Source: an uncultured Eubacteriales bacterium
GTDB lineage: Bacteria > Bacillota > Clostridia > TANB77 > CAG-508
Length of the DNA: 64,000 nt
NCBI GenBank assembly: GCA_949289635.1
Contig: CASEOS010000002.1
Coordinates: forward strand, 1 to 64,000
Direction: 5' to 3'
Shown: positions 8,153 through 16,579 of the stretch, one piece after another
Numbering within the stretch: position 1 is the first letter of the stretch
Layout of the letters: each line of letters begins with the position of its first letter
Made by a program: the position numbers and the translations under genes
The notes under the pieces: generated by a model
What the model saw: only the letters and a program-made list of their open reading frames with translations
The model's database searches: none
Told to the model about the DNA's origin: nothing

Positions 8153-8174
8153 TTACTAACGTAAAATTTGGCGC
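8153..8174. repeat. AAATTTTAC/GTAAAATTT palindrome with ACTAACGT core
   Basis: A 9-bp stem around a TAAC loop, followed by GGCGCC. The same loop and a nearby GGCGCC occur in the tandem hairpins at 1466-1493, which suggests a small dispersed palindromic repeat. Confidence 0.5.
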
Positions 8175-8232
8175 CGAACAATGACGTGGGCTTTAGAATG
8201 TTATGAACAGAGAAAATGTTTAAGAAAGCCCA

Positions 8233-9204
8233 CTATTGTTCTGTTTGATTTGCATATAAAAAGTCTAAATTTTCATATTTTCTTTGTTCATAATTTCGTT
8301 TTTCTATTTGATTTTTTAAGTTTTTCGTATCTTTATTTAATTTTTTTCTTTGTTCAATAAAAGCGTTAACTTCAGAAGGTGTTTTTAGATTTCTGTCATG
8401 CCAATCTGTAATAATGGTATTAATATATTCAAATGTAGGAGATTGTTTTAAGGTTGTACGTTTTAAAGCAATTTCAATAATATCCATATCATATCCGAAA
8501 TTTAATACCCAATTTTCAATATAAGCTTCTTCATATTGCGTTAGGTTTCCATGTTTACCAAGTTTTTTAGAGATAGATTTTTTCATAGTGTTTAATTTTT
8601 CTTGTTTTTCGTAATAAATATCTAAATCATTCCAAGTTTTTATTTTATTTGCAGCCCAAGCTTCCGCAACGGTTTGTACATAATTTCTATGCATAGCACT
8701 TCTATTATAACAATAGTCAAAAAGTGCAATCATCACTTGTTCATCAAAATTATATTTTTTAAACCAAATATCAATATCATTATACCATGATGGACTCATA
8801 ATTCCTTGGAAGTACATATTATTAATATGCTCAATAGCTTTTGCTCTTGATTGATTTTTAGCAGTTTGTGCAACCTTCTCTTTTGAAACTGTTAAATTTG
8901 GTGTATATAATTCATGAAGTGTTGCTTCTTGTAAATCTACAATGACATATCCTGTTGATTTTTTAGTTAGTAATTTATTTTCTTCTAAAAATTTGAATCC
9001 TTCACTAATGGATTTTAAAGGTATATTTAATTTTTTAGATAAATCATTTAATTTAATATCTTTATTATATTTTGATAAAAAGACTGTATATAAATAAATT
9101 TTTAAATAATCTCCTGGTATTTGAGATAAGTAGTCTGAAAAAAATATATCAGGTATAGTTGTTTCAGAAAACAATAATGTTTTATCATTTTGTTCTAATT
9201 TCAT
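8233..9204 (-). CDS. DnaD-domain replication initiation protein
   Basis: A 323-residue protein. The N-terminal winged helix (about 1-100) is followed by two DnaB2/DnaD-type domains. The first contains the NNMYFQGIMSPSWYNDIDIWF region, and the second carries the family signature TFEYINTIITDWHDRNLKT, with W near 290. Such proteins act with DnaI in primosome assembly at the origin or at restarted forks. The gene is upstream of dnaI on the same strand. Confidence 0.85.
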   Translation of the reverse strand: MKLEQNDKTLLFSETTIPDIFFSDYLSQIPGDYLKIYLYTVFLSKYNKDIKLNDLSKKLNIPLKSISEGFKFLEENKLLTKKSTGYVIVDLQEATLHELYTPNLTVSKEKVAQTAKNQSRAKAIEHINNMYFQGIMSPSWYNDIDIWFKKYNFDEQVMIALFDYCYNRSAMHRNYVQTVAEAWAANKIKTWNDLDIYYEKQEKLNTMKKSISKKLGKHGNLTQYEEAYIENWVLNFGYDMDIIEIALKRTTLKQSPTFEYINTIITDWHDRNLKTPSEVNAFIEQRKKLNKDTKNLKNQIEKRNYEQRKYENLDFLYANQTEQ

Positions 9205-9355
9205 TTTGCTATCAATCCTTTCTAAGAACTAATAAAAAGTATCATTTTCTATCATAAAAATTTATAACATCTCATGATTTGGTAATACAAATTATATCTT
9301 TTTTAGACAAAAAATTCAAGGAAAAATTTTTGAAATTTAACAAGAAAATTTGTAA

Positions 9356-9652
9356 TCACCTATATTGACTAGTTTTAGCGTAAAAAAATAATTTTTGTTT
9401 GATAAAGAATTTAAACATATAAATAAATACATAGATAATATTTTCTCCATGAATTCCAGAAATACTAAGCAAGAATACAGGAAAACAAAAGAGAATAAAT
9501 ACAATAACTTTTACATTGATATCTTGTATACAGATATGCAATAAGCCTCCAATAAGTAAAGCCCAAATAATATTGATAATTGCTACAGAATAATCAATAA
9601 AACCAAATATTTTATTTTTAAAAGTGTAGTTTTGAGGAAATATAAATTTCAA
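9356..9652 (-). CDS. Small PrgI-like membrane protein of a type IV secretion-like operon
   Basis: A 98-residue protein with two hydrophobic segments (about 22-42 and 48-66), short polar ends and the pattern FPQNYTFKNKIFGFIDY...FFIKQKLFFY. This resembles PrgI/VirB3-type subunits. It starts at TTG with GGAGGCGA five bases upstream. It is last in the operon after the TrbL-like gene. Its family assignment is from size and context, so it could be an unrelated small membrane protein. Confidence 0.45.
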   Translation of the reverse strand: MKFIFPQNYTFKNKIFGFIDYSVAIINIIWALLIGGLLHICIQDINVKVIVFILFCFPVFLLSISGIHGENIIYVFIYMFKFFIKQKLFFYAKTSQYR

Positions 9653-9732
9653 AAAATCGCCTCCATTTTATGATTATAAAAAAATATTTAAATTTAAGTT
9701 ATAAAATTTTTTACTTATAACAAGATAAAAGT

Positions 9733-10608
9733 TTATTTTAAATTTGTAAAACTTTTCACAGATTGTGCAACAGTTGTGGAAACACCACCAATAAATTCAC
9801 GTACAAGGGAATTAGCTCTGATTAAACCATACATACCACCCACATAGATAAATTTACTAAATAAATCTGTATTGGAAAAATCAACAGAAAACATTAGTAG
9901 TAAAATGATGGATACAATGATTTGAATAAATAAAAGAGAAAACAGATTTTTAAGCCAAGCCTTGAAAAACCAACTTGTGTTAGAAAGAATTAAAGATAAA
10001 AAAGCAAAAGGTGTTATCAGAACAAAAACTTTTACAAAAATATATCTTAAAGAATATGTAAATACCAAATTTAATAAGGAAATAGATAAAATACCTTTAA
10101 TTAATCCATCAATAGTAAAAATATTTAAAGAAGTTGTGTCAACAGAAATGTTAGTATTTATATCTGTAATCAAAGAAGAAAAACAAATACTTTCATGAAA
10201 TAAATCTTCTCCAATGCTACGGATAAATAAAGAAGTATTAGACATGAAATCGATAAATAATTCTACAATAAAGAAAGAAGAATTCATACAAATAGCAAAA
10301 ATGACCATTTTGATAAAAAAACTAGAAGGTTTATCAATTTTATCATAAGTTAAATGAGCTAATAAATATTTGATACCATAATATAAGATAAAGGCAAATA
10401 ACAAAGCATTTGCAACTAATAAAATACCGCTAGAACTGGAAGTGCCTAAGATATCTTCAAAATATTTATCTTTTAAAATATCAGAATTAATAAAAGTAAG
10501 TTCATCTAATAAACTATATAAATTGTTATCAATTGAACTAAATAAGTTTTCGAAGATTGTATTAATGGTATCAATAATAATTTGTGTGATATTTTCAGAT
10601 TGTTCCAT
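9733..10608 (-). CDS. TrbL/VirB6-like polytopic membrane protein
   Basis: A 291-residue protein with about five to six membrane segments (around 60-80, 100-120, 165-185, 190-215, 225-245). The C-terminus GGVSTTVAQSVKSF resembles the tail of Gram-positive VirB6/TrbL homologues of conjugative systems. It would form the inner-membrane channel part. It is preceded by AGGAGGTTAG and sits 8 bases after the VirB2-like gene. Confidence 0.65.
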   Translation of the reverse strand: MEQSENITQIIIDTINTIFENLFSSIDNNLYSLLDELTFINSDILKDKYFEDILGTSSSSGILLVANALLFAFILYYGIKYLLAHLTYDKIDKPSSFFIKMVIFAICMNSSFFIVELFIDFMSNTSLFIRSIGEDLFHESICFSSLITDINTNISVDTTSLNIFTIDGLIKGILSISLLNLVFTYSLRYIFVKVFVLITPFAFLSLILSNTSWFFKAWLKNLFSLLFIQIIVSIILLLMFSVDFSNTDLFSKFIYVGGMYGLIRANSLVREFIGGVSTTVAQSVKSFTNLK

Positions 10609-10616
10609 CTAACCTC

Positions 10617-10985
10617 CTATCCTACTAAAGATTGTATAGCAGATAAAATTAAATCAATGGCAAGTATAAAGGCATAGGAAAATAGAGAGCCTTTTATCAG
10701 TTTTTTTCCTGTTCGTATTTTTTCTTCATCACCAAAACTAAATTTTTTCATAAAAACACCAGTGCCAACCGCTACGGCAGCAGCAGGAGTGGCGATTTTT
10801 AAAATCCAACTTTCAATATCCTCAAAAGCAGAATTAATCGTACTAATCAATTTGGGATCACCTAATGCAAAACTATTAGGGGAATAGAAAAGTATCAAAA
10901 TGAAAGAAATTATTAAAATGTATAAGATATAATAGTATTTTAATCGTATTTTTAAATTATTTTTTGTAATTATTTTTTTTATCAT
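10617..10985 (-). CDS. VirB2/TrbC-like pilin-type membrane protein
   Basis: A 122-residue protein. It has an N-terminal signal-like segment ending SFALGD, a hydrophobic helix rich in Ala/Gly (ILKIATPAAAVAVGTGVFM), a charged loop FSFGDEEKIRTGKKLIKG and a second membrane helix. This two-helix layout with a basic cytoplasmic loop matches VirB2/TrbC pilins. ATG at 10985 follows GGAGGTCTTT. An earlier in-frame ATG overlaps that ribosome site and is less likely. Confidence 0.6.
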   Translation of the reverse strand: MIKKIITKNNLKIRLKYYYILYILIISFILILFYSPNSFALGDPKLISTINSAFEDIESWILKIATPAAAVAVGTGVFMKKFSFGDEEKIRTGKKLIKGSLFSYAFILAIDLILSAIQSLVG

Positions 10986-11014
10986 AAAGACCTCCATTCG
11001 AGCACAAATGTGTG

Positions 11015-12814
11015 CTAATAAAATTTTGTTTTTTCATGTTTATTATCTTTAGGATTTTTAAAATAAGGAATCATTTGTATTTTGCAAGGGGGATATATTT
11101 TATTGCCATCAGAAAGAAAACATAAGGACTGAAAGGTTTCTAATTGCTGTGTAAAATAATTGGATTCATAGATATAATCATTTTGAATATAGGTACTAAT
11201 TGATTCTGAAATATTGGAGTTTTCAGAATTTAATGTGTTGGAAATATAACTAAAATTCGTTTCTTTGGCATTTTCGGAAATACTTTTTGAAATTCTTGTT
11301 TTTTCTTCCTTTCCCAATTGCTTTTGTGCCTCCTCAATCGTAAACATATCATCTGTACGAAACCATATTTTATTAATTAGATTTTGAACAATTACTTTTA
11401 CGAAAGAATCATCTTTTAAAGTATTTTTTAAAGAAGAATAACTTTGCGTGCTAACAATATTGATACATTTAGCTTCTCTGCTTAAAGAAAAAAATTCTGC
11501 ATCTGTTTTACTAACATATTTATCATATTCATCACAAATAAAAGCAGTAGGATAAATGATATGATTAGATAAATTGGATAATATTTCTGTTTGAAAATCG
11601 AGTTTTAAATAAGTGGCAATGATTTTAGAAAGATTGGCATATTCAGAAATATTCATATTTAATACAACAATTTTTCCTTTTTTTATGATTTCTTCAAAAC
11701 CAGTAAAATTCAGTTTTTCTTTAGGGGAACAAAAACAAGACATGACATCATAATCAGAGATGAAGGTATTGGTGATTCTAGTAATTTCAGAAATGAGAAT
11801 AGCTCTTGTTCTTTGATCTAAAGATTCAAATTCTTTTTGAAAGAAATCTAAACAAGTATTTAATTCATAAATTTCTTGATTTTTAAATTTTCCATTGATA
11901 AAAAGATTTTTTAAAATAGGGATTTTTTCTTTGTAATATGTAGGAATAGTTATCAATTTATGAAGTTCTAAAAAAGTAACATAACCTTGATTATAAAAAC
12001 GACATAGTTTAATACATTCCGTTAAAATTTGTTCGGCCTTATCTAACCAATAAGATTCTGAATTATTTTCTGAGAATAATAATAGGATAGTTTTCAAACG
12101 ATTAGCTAATACTTGAGGTTTTAAATGCGGTTTATGTAAAGGATTATAATGCATATTTGAGCGAAGTTCTATAACGATTAAATCGGAAAGCAAATGATAA
12201 GTTTTACAAAATTGTTTTACTTGTGAAAAGTAATTTCCCTTTACATCTAAAATAAGCATGGCTACTTTTTGATTAGGGTGTTCACTATTAAATTTAATAA
12301 ATTGTTCTGTAAATGGATACATGGCAGAAGAAGTTTTACCAGAACCAATGGTGCCAGTAATTAAAAAGTTTTGATAAAGTCCACTTTCAGGAATATATAT
12401 ATTTGATTTTGTATTTTTATCAATTCCAATAAATAATTGTAGATTGTTACAGGCATTAGCCATATTTTTTGACTTAGAGGATAACCAAGTGTTTTGATTT
12501 TTTTTAAGTTTCTGGTTTGGTTGTTTAATTTCACTTTTTTCTGATTTGAAAATCTTTTTAAATAATTTAGAACAGAAAAAATTTATTATGATTACCATTG
12601 AAAATAAAAAACTAGTAATATGTATAATTTTTATATATTTCCATAAAATTGGATTTTTTGAACAAATATCAAATGGTTTTAAGCCATAAGGAATGATTAG
12701 TTCTTCAGCAGTATAAATGGAAGAAAAGAAATAATAGTGCAGAAAAGTAAAAGATATGGCTAAAAATAGAACAAAAAATATTTTAAAAAATTGCAGAAAT
12801 AAAAAGCGTTTAAT
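11015..12814 (-). CDS. VirD4/TraG-type coupling ATPase, apparent ATT start
   Basis: A 599-residue type IV coupling protein if begun at ATT (12814-12812), which follows AAAGGAGG at 10-base spacing. The first ATG in frame is at 12598 and would drop about 70 residues. Those residues hold the membrane segments FLFLQFFKIFFVLFLAISF and IIHITSFLFSMVIIINFF expected of VirD4, so the longer form is favoured. Walker A is GTIGSGKTSSA, Walker B LILDVKG, and a second acidic site is FICDEYDKY. The C-terminal Ser/Asn-rich tail is poorly conserved. The family couples DNA or protein substrates to the secretion channel. Confidence 0.8.
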   Translation of the reverse strand: MKRFLFLQFFKIFFVLFLAISFTFLHYYFFSSIYTAEELIIPYGLKPFDICSKNPILWKYIKIIHITSFLFSMVIIINFFCSKLFKKIFKSEKSEIKQPNQKLKKNQNTWLSSKSKNMANACNNLQLFIGIDKNTKSNIYIPESGLYQNFLITGTIGSGKTSSAMYPFTEQFIKFNSEHPNQKVAMLILDVKGNYFSQVKQFCKTYHLLSDLIVIELRSNMHYNPLHKPHLKPQVLANRLKTILLLFSENNSESYWLDKAEQILTECIKLCRFYNQGYVTFLELHKLITIPTYYKEKIPILKNLFINGKFKNQEIYELNTCLDFFQKEFESLDQRTRAILISEITRITNTFISDYDVMSCFCSPKEKLNFTGFEEIIKKGKIVVLNMNISEYANLSKIIATYLKLDFQTEILSNLSNHIIYPTAFICDEYDKYVSKTDAEFFSLSREAKCINIVSTQSYSSLKNTLKDDSFVKVIVQNLINKIWFRTDDMFTIEEAQKQLGKEEKTRISKSISENAKETNFSYISNTLNSENSNISESISTYIQNDYIYESNYFTQQLETFQSLCFLSDGNKIYPPCKIQMIPYFKNPKDNKHEKTKFY

Positions 12815-12817
12815 AGA

Positions 12818-12976
12818 TTATGAACCTCCTTTTTCTATAAATTTTTGTTTTAATTTTAATTTGGAACCTTGTTGATTATGAAAAATTTTAATATCAAAAA
12901 ATGTATAGATTGAATATAAAGTAATAAAAAGATGAATAATAAAAGAGATAAAAAATAAATCTAAGAGTGTAAAAAT
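12818..12976 (-). CDS. 52-residue membrane peptide, apparent ATT start
   Basis: An open frame of 52 codons with one hydrophobic helix (LLDLFFISFIIHLFITLYSIYTFF) and a basic tail ending KFIEKGGS. AAGGTGG lies 7 bases before an ATT. An in-frame TAA just upstream rules out an ATG, GTG or TTG start. Its stop overlaps the VirD4 ribosome site, which suggests coupling. It could be a small secretion subunit. The start codon is inferred. Confidence 0.4.
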   Translation of the reverse strand: MFTLLDLFFISFIIHLFITLYSIYTFFDIKIFHNQQGSKLKLKQKFIEKGGS

Positions 12977-13222
12977 ATAATCACCACCTTACAATTTTTT
13001 CCATAATACAATATTTTTTCTTATTTGTCTATACTTTTTACAAAATTTGTGATAAAATTTATAAAGATGTGTTACAATTTATAGTTTATAAATTCATATT
13101 CCAGTTTAAGAAATGATTTTTAACTATTAATCGTTACAAAATTTATAATTGTTTAGTTTCAAGCATTTAGAACAATCTTTAGCAAAAGTTGAAGTCTAAA
13201 CAATAAAAAGGGAGGAAGAACA
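12977..13222. other. Intergenic region before DUF1858 gene
   Basis: AT-rich spacer between the divergent secretion operon and the DUF1858 gene. It should carry promoters for both. I see no clear consensus pair and no gene. Confidence 0.3.
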
Positions 13223-13411
13223 ATGAAATTTAATAAAGATACAAGAATTGGAGAAATTTTAGAAGTAGCTCCAGAAAAAGCAGAAATATTATTAAATGTT
13301 GGAATGCATTGTATCGGTTGTCCTGCATCTCAAATGGAAACACTTGAAGAAGCTTGTGATGTTCATGGAATTGATGTAGAAGACGTTTTAGAAAAACTAA
13401 ATGCAGAATAA
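13223..13411 (+). CDS. DUF1858 domain protein
   Basis: A 62-residue protein. It matches the DUF1858 family along its length: TRIGEILEVAPEKAEILLNVGMHCIGCPASQMETLEEACDVHG has the conserved 'GMHC.GC' Cys pair at residues 29 and 32, thought to be redox-active or cluster-associated. The ribosome site is GGGAGGAAG. It stands alone and its cellular role is unknown. Confidence 0.85.
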   Translation: MKFNKDTRIGEILEVAPEKAEILLNVGMHCIGCPASQMETLEEACDVHGIDVEDVLEKLNAE

Positions 13412-13420
13412 TATGAACAA

Positions 13421-13540
13421 AAAAGAATTAAATTTTAGAAGTACAAAAGTTTATAAAAATGTGATTATAAAAAATGACCGTCTTTGATGTTTTGTAAAAG
13501 ATGTTTTGTAAAAGTTTCTTTACTAAAATTTAATTCTTTT
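13421..13540. repeat. 18-bp inverted repeat enclosing a 14-base tandem repeat
   Basis: AAAAGAATTAAATTTTAG (13421-13438) and its exact complement (13523-13540) bracket 84 bases. Inside, GATGTTTTGTAAAA is repeated head to tail (13486-13499, 13500-13513). The rest of the 310-base gap to the tRNA genes holds no gene that I can see. Confidence 0.6.
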
Positions 13541-13665
13541 CTATTTAGATTTGTATTTTATTCATAGAAATAAGAGAAAATTTGAAAAAAATAGTGAAAA
13601 TTTTCTAAGAAATACTTGAGGTTATCAAAAAAACAAAAAAAATTCACAAATTTTTCATAAATCTA

Positions 13666-13694
13666 TTGACAACTGTAAAAAAATATTGTAAACT
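13666..13694 (+). promoter_or_regulatory. Promoter of the tRNA cluster
   Basis: A perfect TTGACA at 13666-13671, a 17-base spacer and TAAACT, about 30 bases before tRNA-Lys. Confidence 0.6.
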
Positions 13695-13723
13695 ATAAAA
13701 GCGTTCTGGATAACGCATATTAT

Positions 13724-13799
13724 GGGCCATTAGCTCAGGTGGTAGAGCACTTGACTTTTAATCAAGTTGTCCCGCGTTCGAGTCGCGGATGGCTCACCA
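13724..13799 (+). tRNA. tRNA-Lys (anticodon TTT)
   Basis: The full cloverleaf is present: acceptor GGGCCAT/ATGGCTC, D-arm AGCTCAGGTGGTAGAGC, anticodon loop CTTTTAA, T-loop TTCGAGT and an encoded CCA end. Confidence 0.95.
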
Positions 13800-13802
13800 A
13801 AT

Positions 13803-13834
13803 GAAACTAAATAATCATTTTATTATTTAGTTTC
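13803..13834 (+). terminator. Hairpin between tRNA-Lys and tRNA-Glu
   Basis: A 13-bp perfect stem GAAACTAAATAAT/ATTATTTAGTTTC with a 6-base loop. It is a processing or weak termination structure within the tRNA cluster. Confidence 0.55.
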
Positions 13835-13842
13835 TTATATAA

Positions 13843-13917
13843 GGCCCCGTGGTCAAGCGGTTAAGACACCGCCCTTTCACGGCGGAGACATGGGTTCGAT
13901 TCCCGTCGGGGTCACCA
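13843..13917 (+). tRNA. tRNA-Glu (anticodon TTC)
   Basis: Acceptor GGCCCCG/CGGGGTC, anticodon stem CCGCC/GGCGG with loop CTTTCAC, T-loop TTCGATT, encoded CCA. Confidence 0.95.
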
Positions 13918-13923
13918 AATTTT

Positions 13924-14000
13924 GCCACTTTAGCTCAGCTGGCCAGAGCATCGCACTTGTAATGCGAGGGTCCCCAGTTCGAATCTGGGAAGTGGCTCCA
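13924..14000 (+). tRNA. tRNA-Thr (anticodon TGT)
   Basis: Acceptor GCCACTT/AAGTGGC, anticodon loop CTTGTAA flanked by CGCA/TGCG, T-loop TTCGAAT, encoded CCA. It follows tRNA-Glu by 6 bases. Confidence 0.95.
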
Positions 14001-14136
14001 TTATAAAGGTCATTCGTTTTGAGGGAAGCTCTTGATGATTGGCTTTTTTTTTTTTGAAAATTACATTTTTTATATAAATCTTGTGATGTAGCCTGGTCAT
14101 ATGGTATAATCTTATCAATAAATAAAATAGGTAGGG

Positions 14137-14454
14137 ATGCGTATGGAAAAGAAAAAAATTATTATCATATCTATAATAGCAATTATCATATTGACCATAT
14201 TGTTATGGTGTAATGGATTTATTCCAAAGCAAATAGCAAAGGTTTATAGTGTCGCATATATGAATTTTAATTTTCCTGAAATGAAATTAAATTACGATAA
14301 AATAGAGTGGAGTCCATATCATGACAACTATATTATTAACTTTCATGATAAGGATAATCAAACTTATAGTTGTGTCATAGGACCAAAATATTTTCCAGTA
14401 AATTTAGGACAAGGATTATTTGCAGTAGAAGAAACATATAGAAATAATTATTAA
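14137..14454 (+). CDS. Small membrane-anchored protein of unknown function
   Basis: A 105-residue protein with a lysine-rich start and one membrane helix (IIIISIIAIIILTILLW), then an extracytoplasmic domain with NFNFPEMKLNYDKIEWSPYHDNYIINFHDKDNQTYSCVIGPKYFP. The layout recalls YfjL-like or other small Gram-positive exported proteins, but I do not recognise it. The ribosome site TAGGTAGGG supports the ATG at 14137 or the one two codons later. Confidence 0.6.
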   Translation: MRMEKKKIIIISIIAIIILTILLWCNGFIPKQIAKVYSVAYMNFNFPEMKLNYDKIEWSPYHDNYIINFHDKDNQTYSCVIGPKYFPVNLGQGLFAVEETYRNNY

Positions 14455-14629
14455 AAAGTATATAATAATTGCTATGATAGTTAAAATATCTAATGTTCAT
14501 ATTAATTCCAAATTTATTTGACAAAATACTGATAAAATGTTATTATTTAATTACAAAATAAATGTGTCTGACGCTGATTGTCAGATTGTAGTTGTATGTG
14601 TATCCGGAAGTACACATACTATTTTTTTA

Positions 14630-15349
14630 TTACGCAATTGTAAATTCTACTGCTGCATTTTTGTAACTTTCGTTTTGTATCTGCTCATTATTGATAATAT
14701 AATATTGAGAATCATCATAGTATGGATAACCTATTATTAAATCTTTATTTCCATCTAATTTATTAAGTTTTAATATTGTATAATCTTTATATCTATATTC
14801 AATACTTCCACCATCTTGATATAATGCTGTTTCACAAATTCCGTATTTTTCATCTTCTTTTGCTTGATCTAAAATACTTTGAACACTTATGATTTTCTCA
14901 TTTAATGCATCTTCTAATGAATATACCATATCTTGCTCTACGGTAACTGTTATATCTCCTGCAATGGTATATAGTCCATAATCTATATTGTCATATTGAT
15001 TTGTCTTTGCAATTTGTTTTATTCCCATATCTTTTCTTCCATGATATGTCAAATCATATGTTTTTTCATATAAAGAACTATCTAAATTGTATTCAAAGAT
15101 TACTGGTATTTCTGCTAAATCTATGGTATGGCTATAAAATATAACTTGGACTGTATTGTCAGTTGTTTGTCTTTTTATTCCCCAACGGTAAACATCAAAT
15201 CTTTCTTCTTTATCGTTTTTTGTCATTTGAAAATAACCATAATATCTTTGATAATCTTCATAAGTCCAATCTTTATCAGGAGCAACAGTATTTACAGTTA
15301 TATTTTCTGATGAAGTCATATTTTTTATATCATTTTCACCGGGTAACAT
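14630..15349 (-). CDS. Hypothetical protein of an ECF-sigma operon
   Basis: A 239-residue protein without signal peptide or membrane helix, rich in Tyr, Asp and short beta-like strands. Its start overlaps the end of the preceding DUF4362-like gene by 14 bases in another frame. Because that gene carries the only membrane anchor and this one has none, the pair could be one extracytoplasmic protein split by a frameshift, or two coupled genes. It is the third gene of the operon led by the unusual sigma factor at 15791-16579. Function unknown. Confidence 0.5.
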   Translation of the reverse strand: MLPGENDIKNMTSSENITVNTVAPDKDWTYEDYQRYYGYFQMTKNDKEERFDVYRWGIKRQTTDNTVQVIFYSHTIDLAEIPVIFEYNLDSSLYEKTYDLTYHGRKDMGIKQIAKTNQYDNIDYGLYTIAGDITVTVEQDMVYSLEDALNEKIISVQSILDQAKEDEKYGICETALYQDGGSIEYRYKDYTILKLNKLDGNKDLIIGYPYYDDSQYYIINNEQIQNESYKNAAVEFTIA

Positions 15350-15767
15350 ATTCTAATGTAATGGTTTCTGTATTTCCATTTGAAGTATTATTTATTTGTA
15401 AAGTTGAAGGTTCTTTATTATCAGCATTTTTTAAAAATGTATCTAATAAATTTTCATTTTGTATTTTTCCATCTTCAATGATAATGATATTTGGATCATT
15501 ATCAGTATCTAAATAATTAGATTCCACACCTGCTATTGTTTTTCCAAAAGCAAACATAGTTAATTTTTCAATTTGATGAGTGTTTTTATGATATTTAACA
15601 GTAACACGATATCCCAAACCATTATAATTTTCACTATCTATTTTTTGTGCTAATACAGGTAATTTACCGTGTGAAACGCAAATATAATCTACTAAAAATA
15701 TCATTCCATATATGACGGCTAATAAAATAATGATAATTCCTATAATCATTAAAACTTTCTTTTTCAT
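15336..15767 (-). CDS. Membrane-anchored DUF4362-like protein
   Basis: A 143-residue protein. It has one N-terminal membrane helix (VLMIIGIIIILLAVIYGMIFLVDYI), then an exposed domain whose end, EDGKIQNENLLDTFLKNADNKEPSTLQI...ETITLEY, follows the DUF4362 pattern. ATG at 15767 is preceded by AAAGGTGGT. It is downstream of an ECF sigma-like gene. The other sigma operon in this window also encodes a DUF4362-like region (23348-24322), so this domain may belong to the sensing or anti-sigma side. Confidence 0.5.
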   Translation of the reverse strand: MKKKVLMIIGIIIILLAVIYGMIFLVDYICVSHGKLPVLAQKIDSENYNGLGYRVTVKYHKNTHQIEKLTMFAFGKTIAGVESNYLDTDNDPNIIIIEDGKIQNENLLDTFLKNADNKEPSTLQINNTSNGNTETITLEYVTR

Positions 15768-15790
15768 GGATACCACCTTTTCCCTTTCTA

Positions 15791-16579
15791 TTATTTAGAC
15801 AATTTTTTTAGGTGTTTTAGTTGGTATTTTATGAAAAAACATAAAGAAATTAGTAAAAATATAATAGATATCCCTAAAAAACTATATCCTATATATGGAT
15901 TATGATTACTGTTTGTTTGTTCTTCATAAATTGTATTTTCTTGAGTTGTGGTATTTATATCTTGTGTTATATTTGTAATTGTATTAGTCGTATCTATGTC
16001 TTGTTTTGTACTTTCTTCTTGTGTAGTTTCACTATTATAATTTTCTGATTTATCTTGAAAAGTATTCTCATTTGATATAGCAGAATTTGTTACATCTTCT
16101 TGTATTTGTGTATTTTGTTCTATATTTTCCTGATTGGCATTATTATCGCTTTCTTTGTTAGATAATATTTTTAATGATATAATTTCTTTTTCTTTATTAT
16201 TTAATTTGCTTATTAATTTATTAAATTCTATATTATCAATTATTTTGTTTAGTTCGTTATTGTCATCTGATATTTCATATATTTTGTCTATTGGAATATC
16301 ATTTTTCTTCTTTTTCAAAAAATTAATAGTTTCATTTTTTGTGGTTGAATAAAGCCATGAAGCATAATTACTGGTCGGTAACTTGGAACTTTCCATTTCA
16401 TATATTTTAGCAAATATCATTTGCATAATATCTTCACTATCTTCTTTATTTTTAGATATAGTAAATGCTATACCATAAACTACTTTTTGGTACTTGCTAT
16501 ATAATTCTTCAATTCCTTGCATTTTATTTTTATTGATTTTAAGAAAAATTTTTTCTAATTCTTTATCATCTATCTTCAA
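15791..16579 (-). CDS. ECF sigma-like protein lacking the region-4 helix-turn-helix, with C-terminal membrane anchor
   Basis: A 262-residue protein with a TTG start. Residues about 15-95 match sigma region 2 (ELYSKYQKVVYGIAFTISKN, DSEDIMQMIFAKIYE, ASWLYSTTKNETINFLKKK). Region 4 begins at about 130 with LNNKEKEIISLKILSN but stops there. The usual helix-turn-helix is absent and is replaced by an 85-residue Asn/Thr/Gln/Glu-rich linker and a membrane helix GYSFLGISIIFLLISLCFFI plus basic tail. No shifted frame restores the missing helix. It could bind core RNA polymerase but not read a -35 box in the normal way. Confidence 0.65.
   Translation of the reverse strand: MKIDDKELEKIFLKINKNKMQGIEELYSKYQKVVYGIAFTISKNKEDSEDIMQMIFAKIYEMESSKLPTSNYASWLYSTTKNETINFLKKKKNDIPIDKIYEISDDNNELNKIIDNIEFNKLISKLNNKEKEIISLKILSNKESDNNANQENIEQNTQIQEDVTNSAISNENTFQDKSENYNSETTQEESTKQDIDTTNTITNITQDINTTTQENTIYEEQTNSNHNPYIGYSFLGISIIFLLISLCFFIKYQLKHLKKLSK

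Noticed and set aside
14537-14740. Open frame on the + strand opposite the end of the 14630-15349 gene
   Set aside because: It mostly mirrors a minus-strand gene, with low-complexity hydrophobic translation and no ribosome site.
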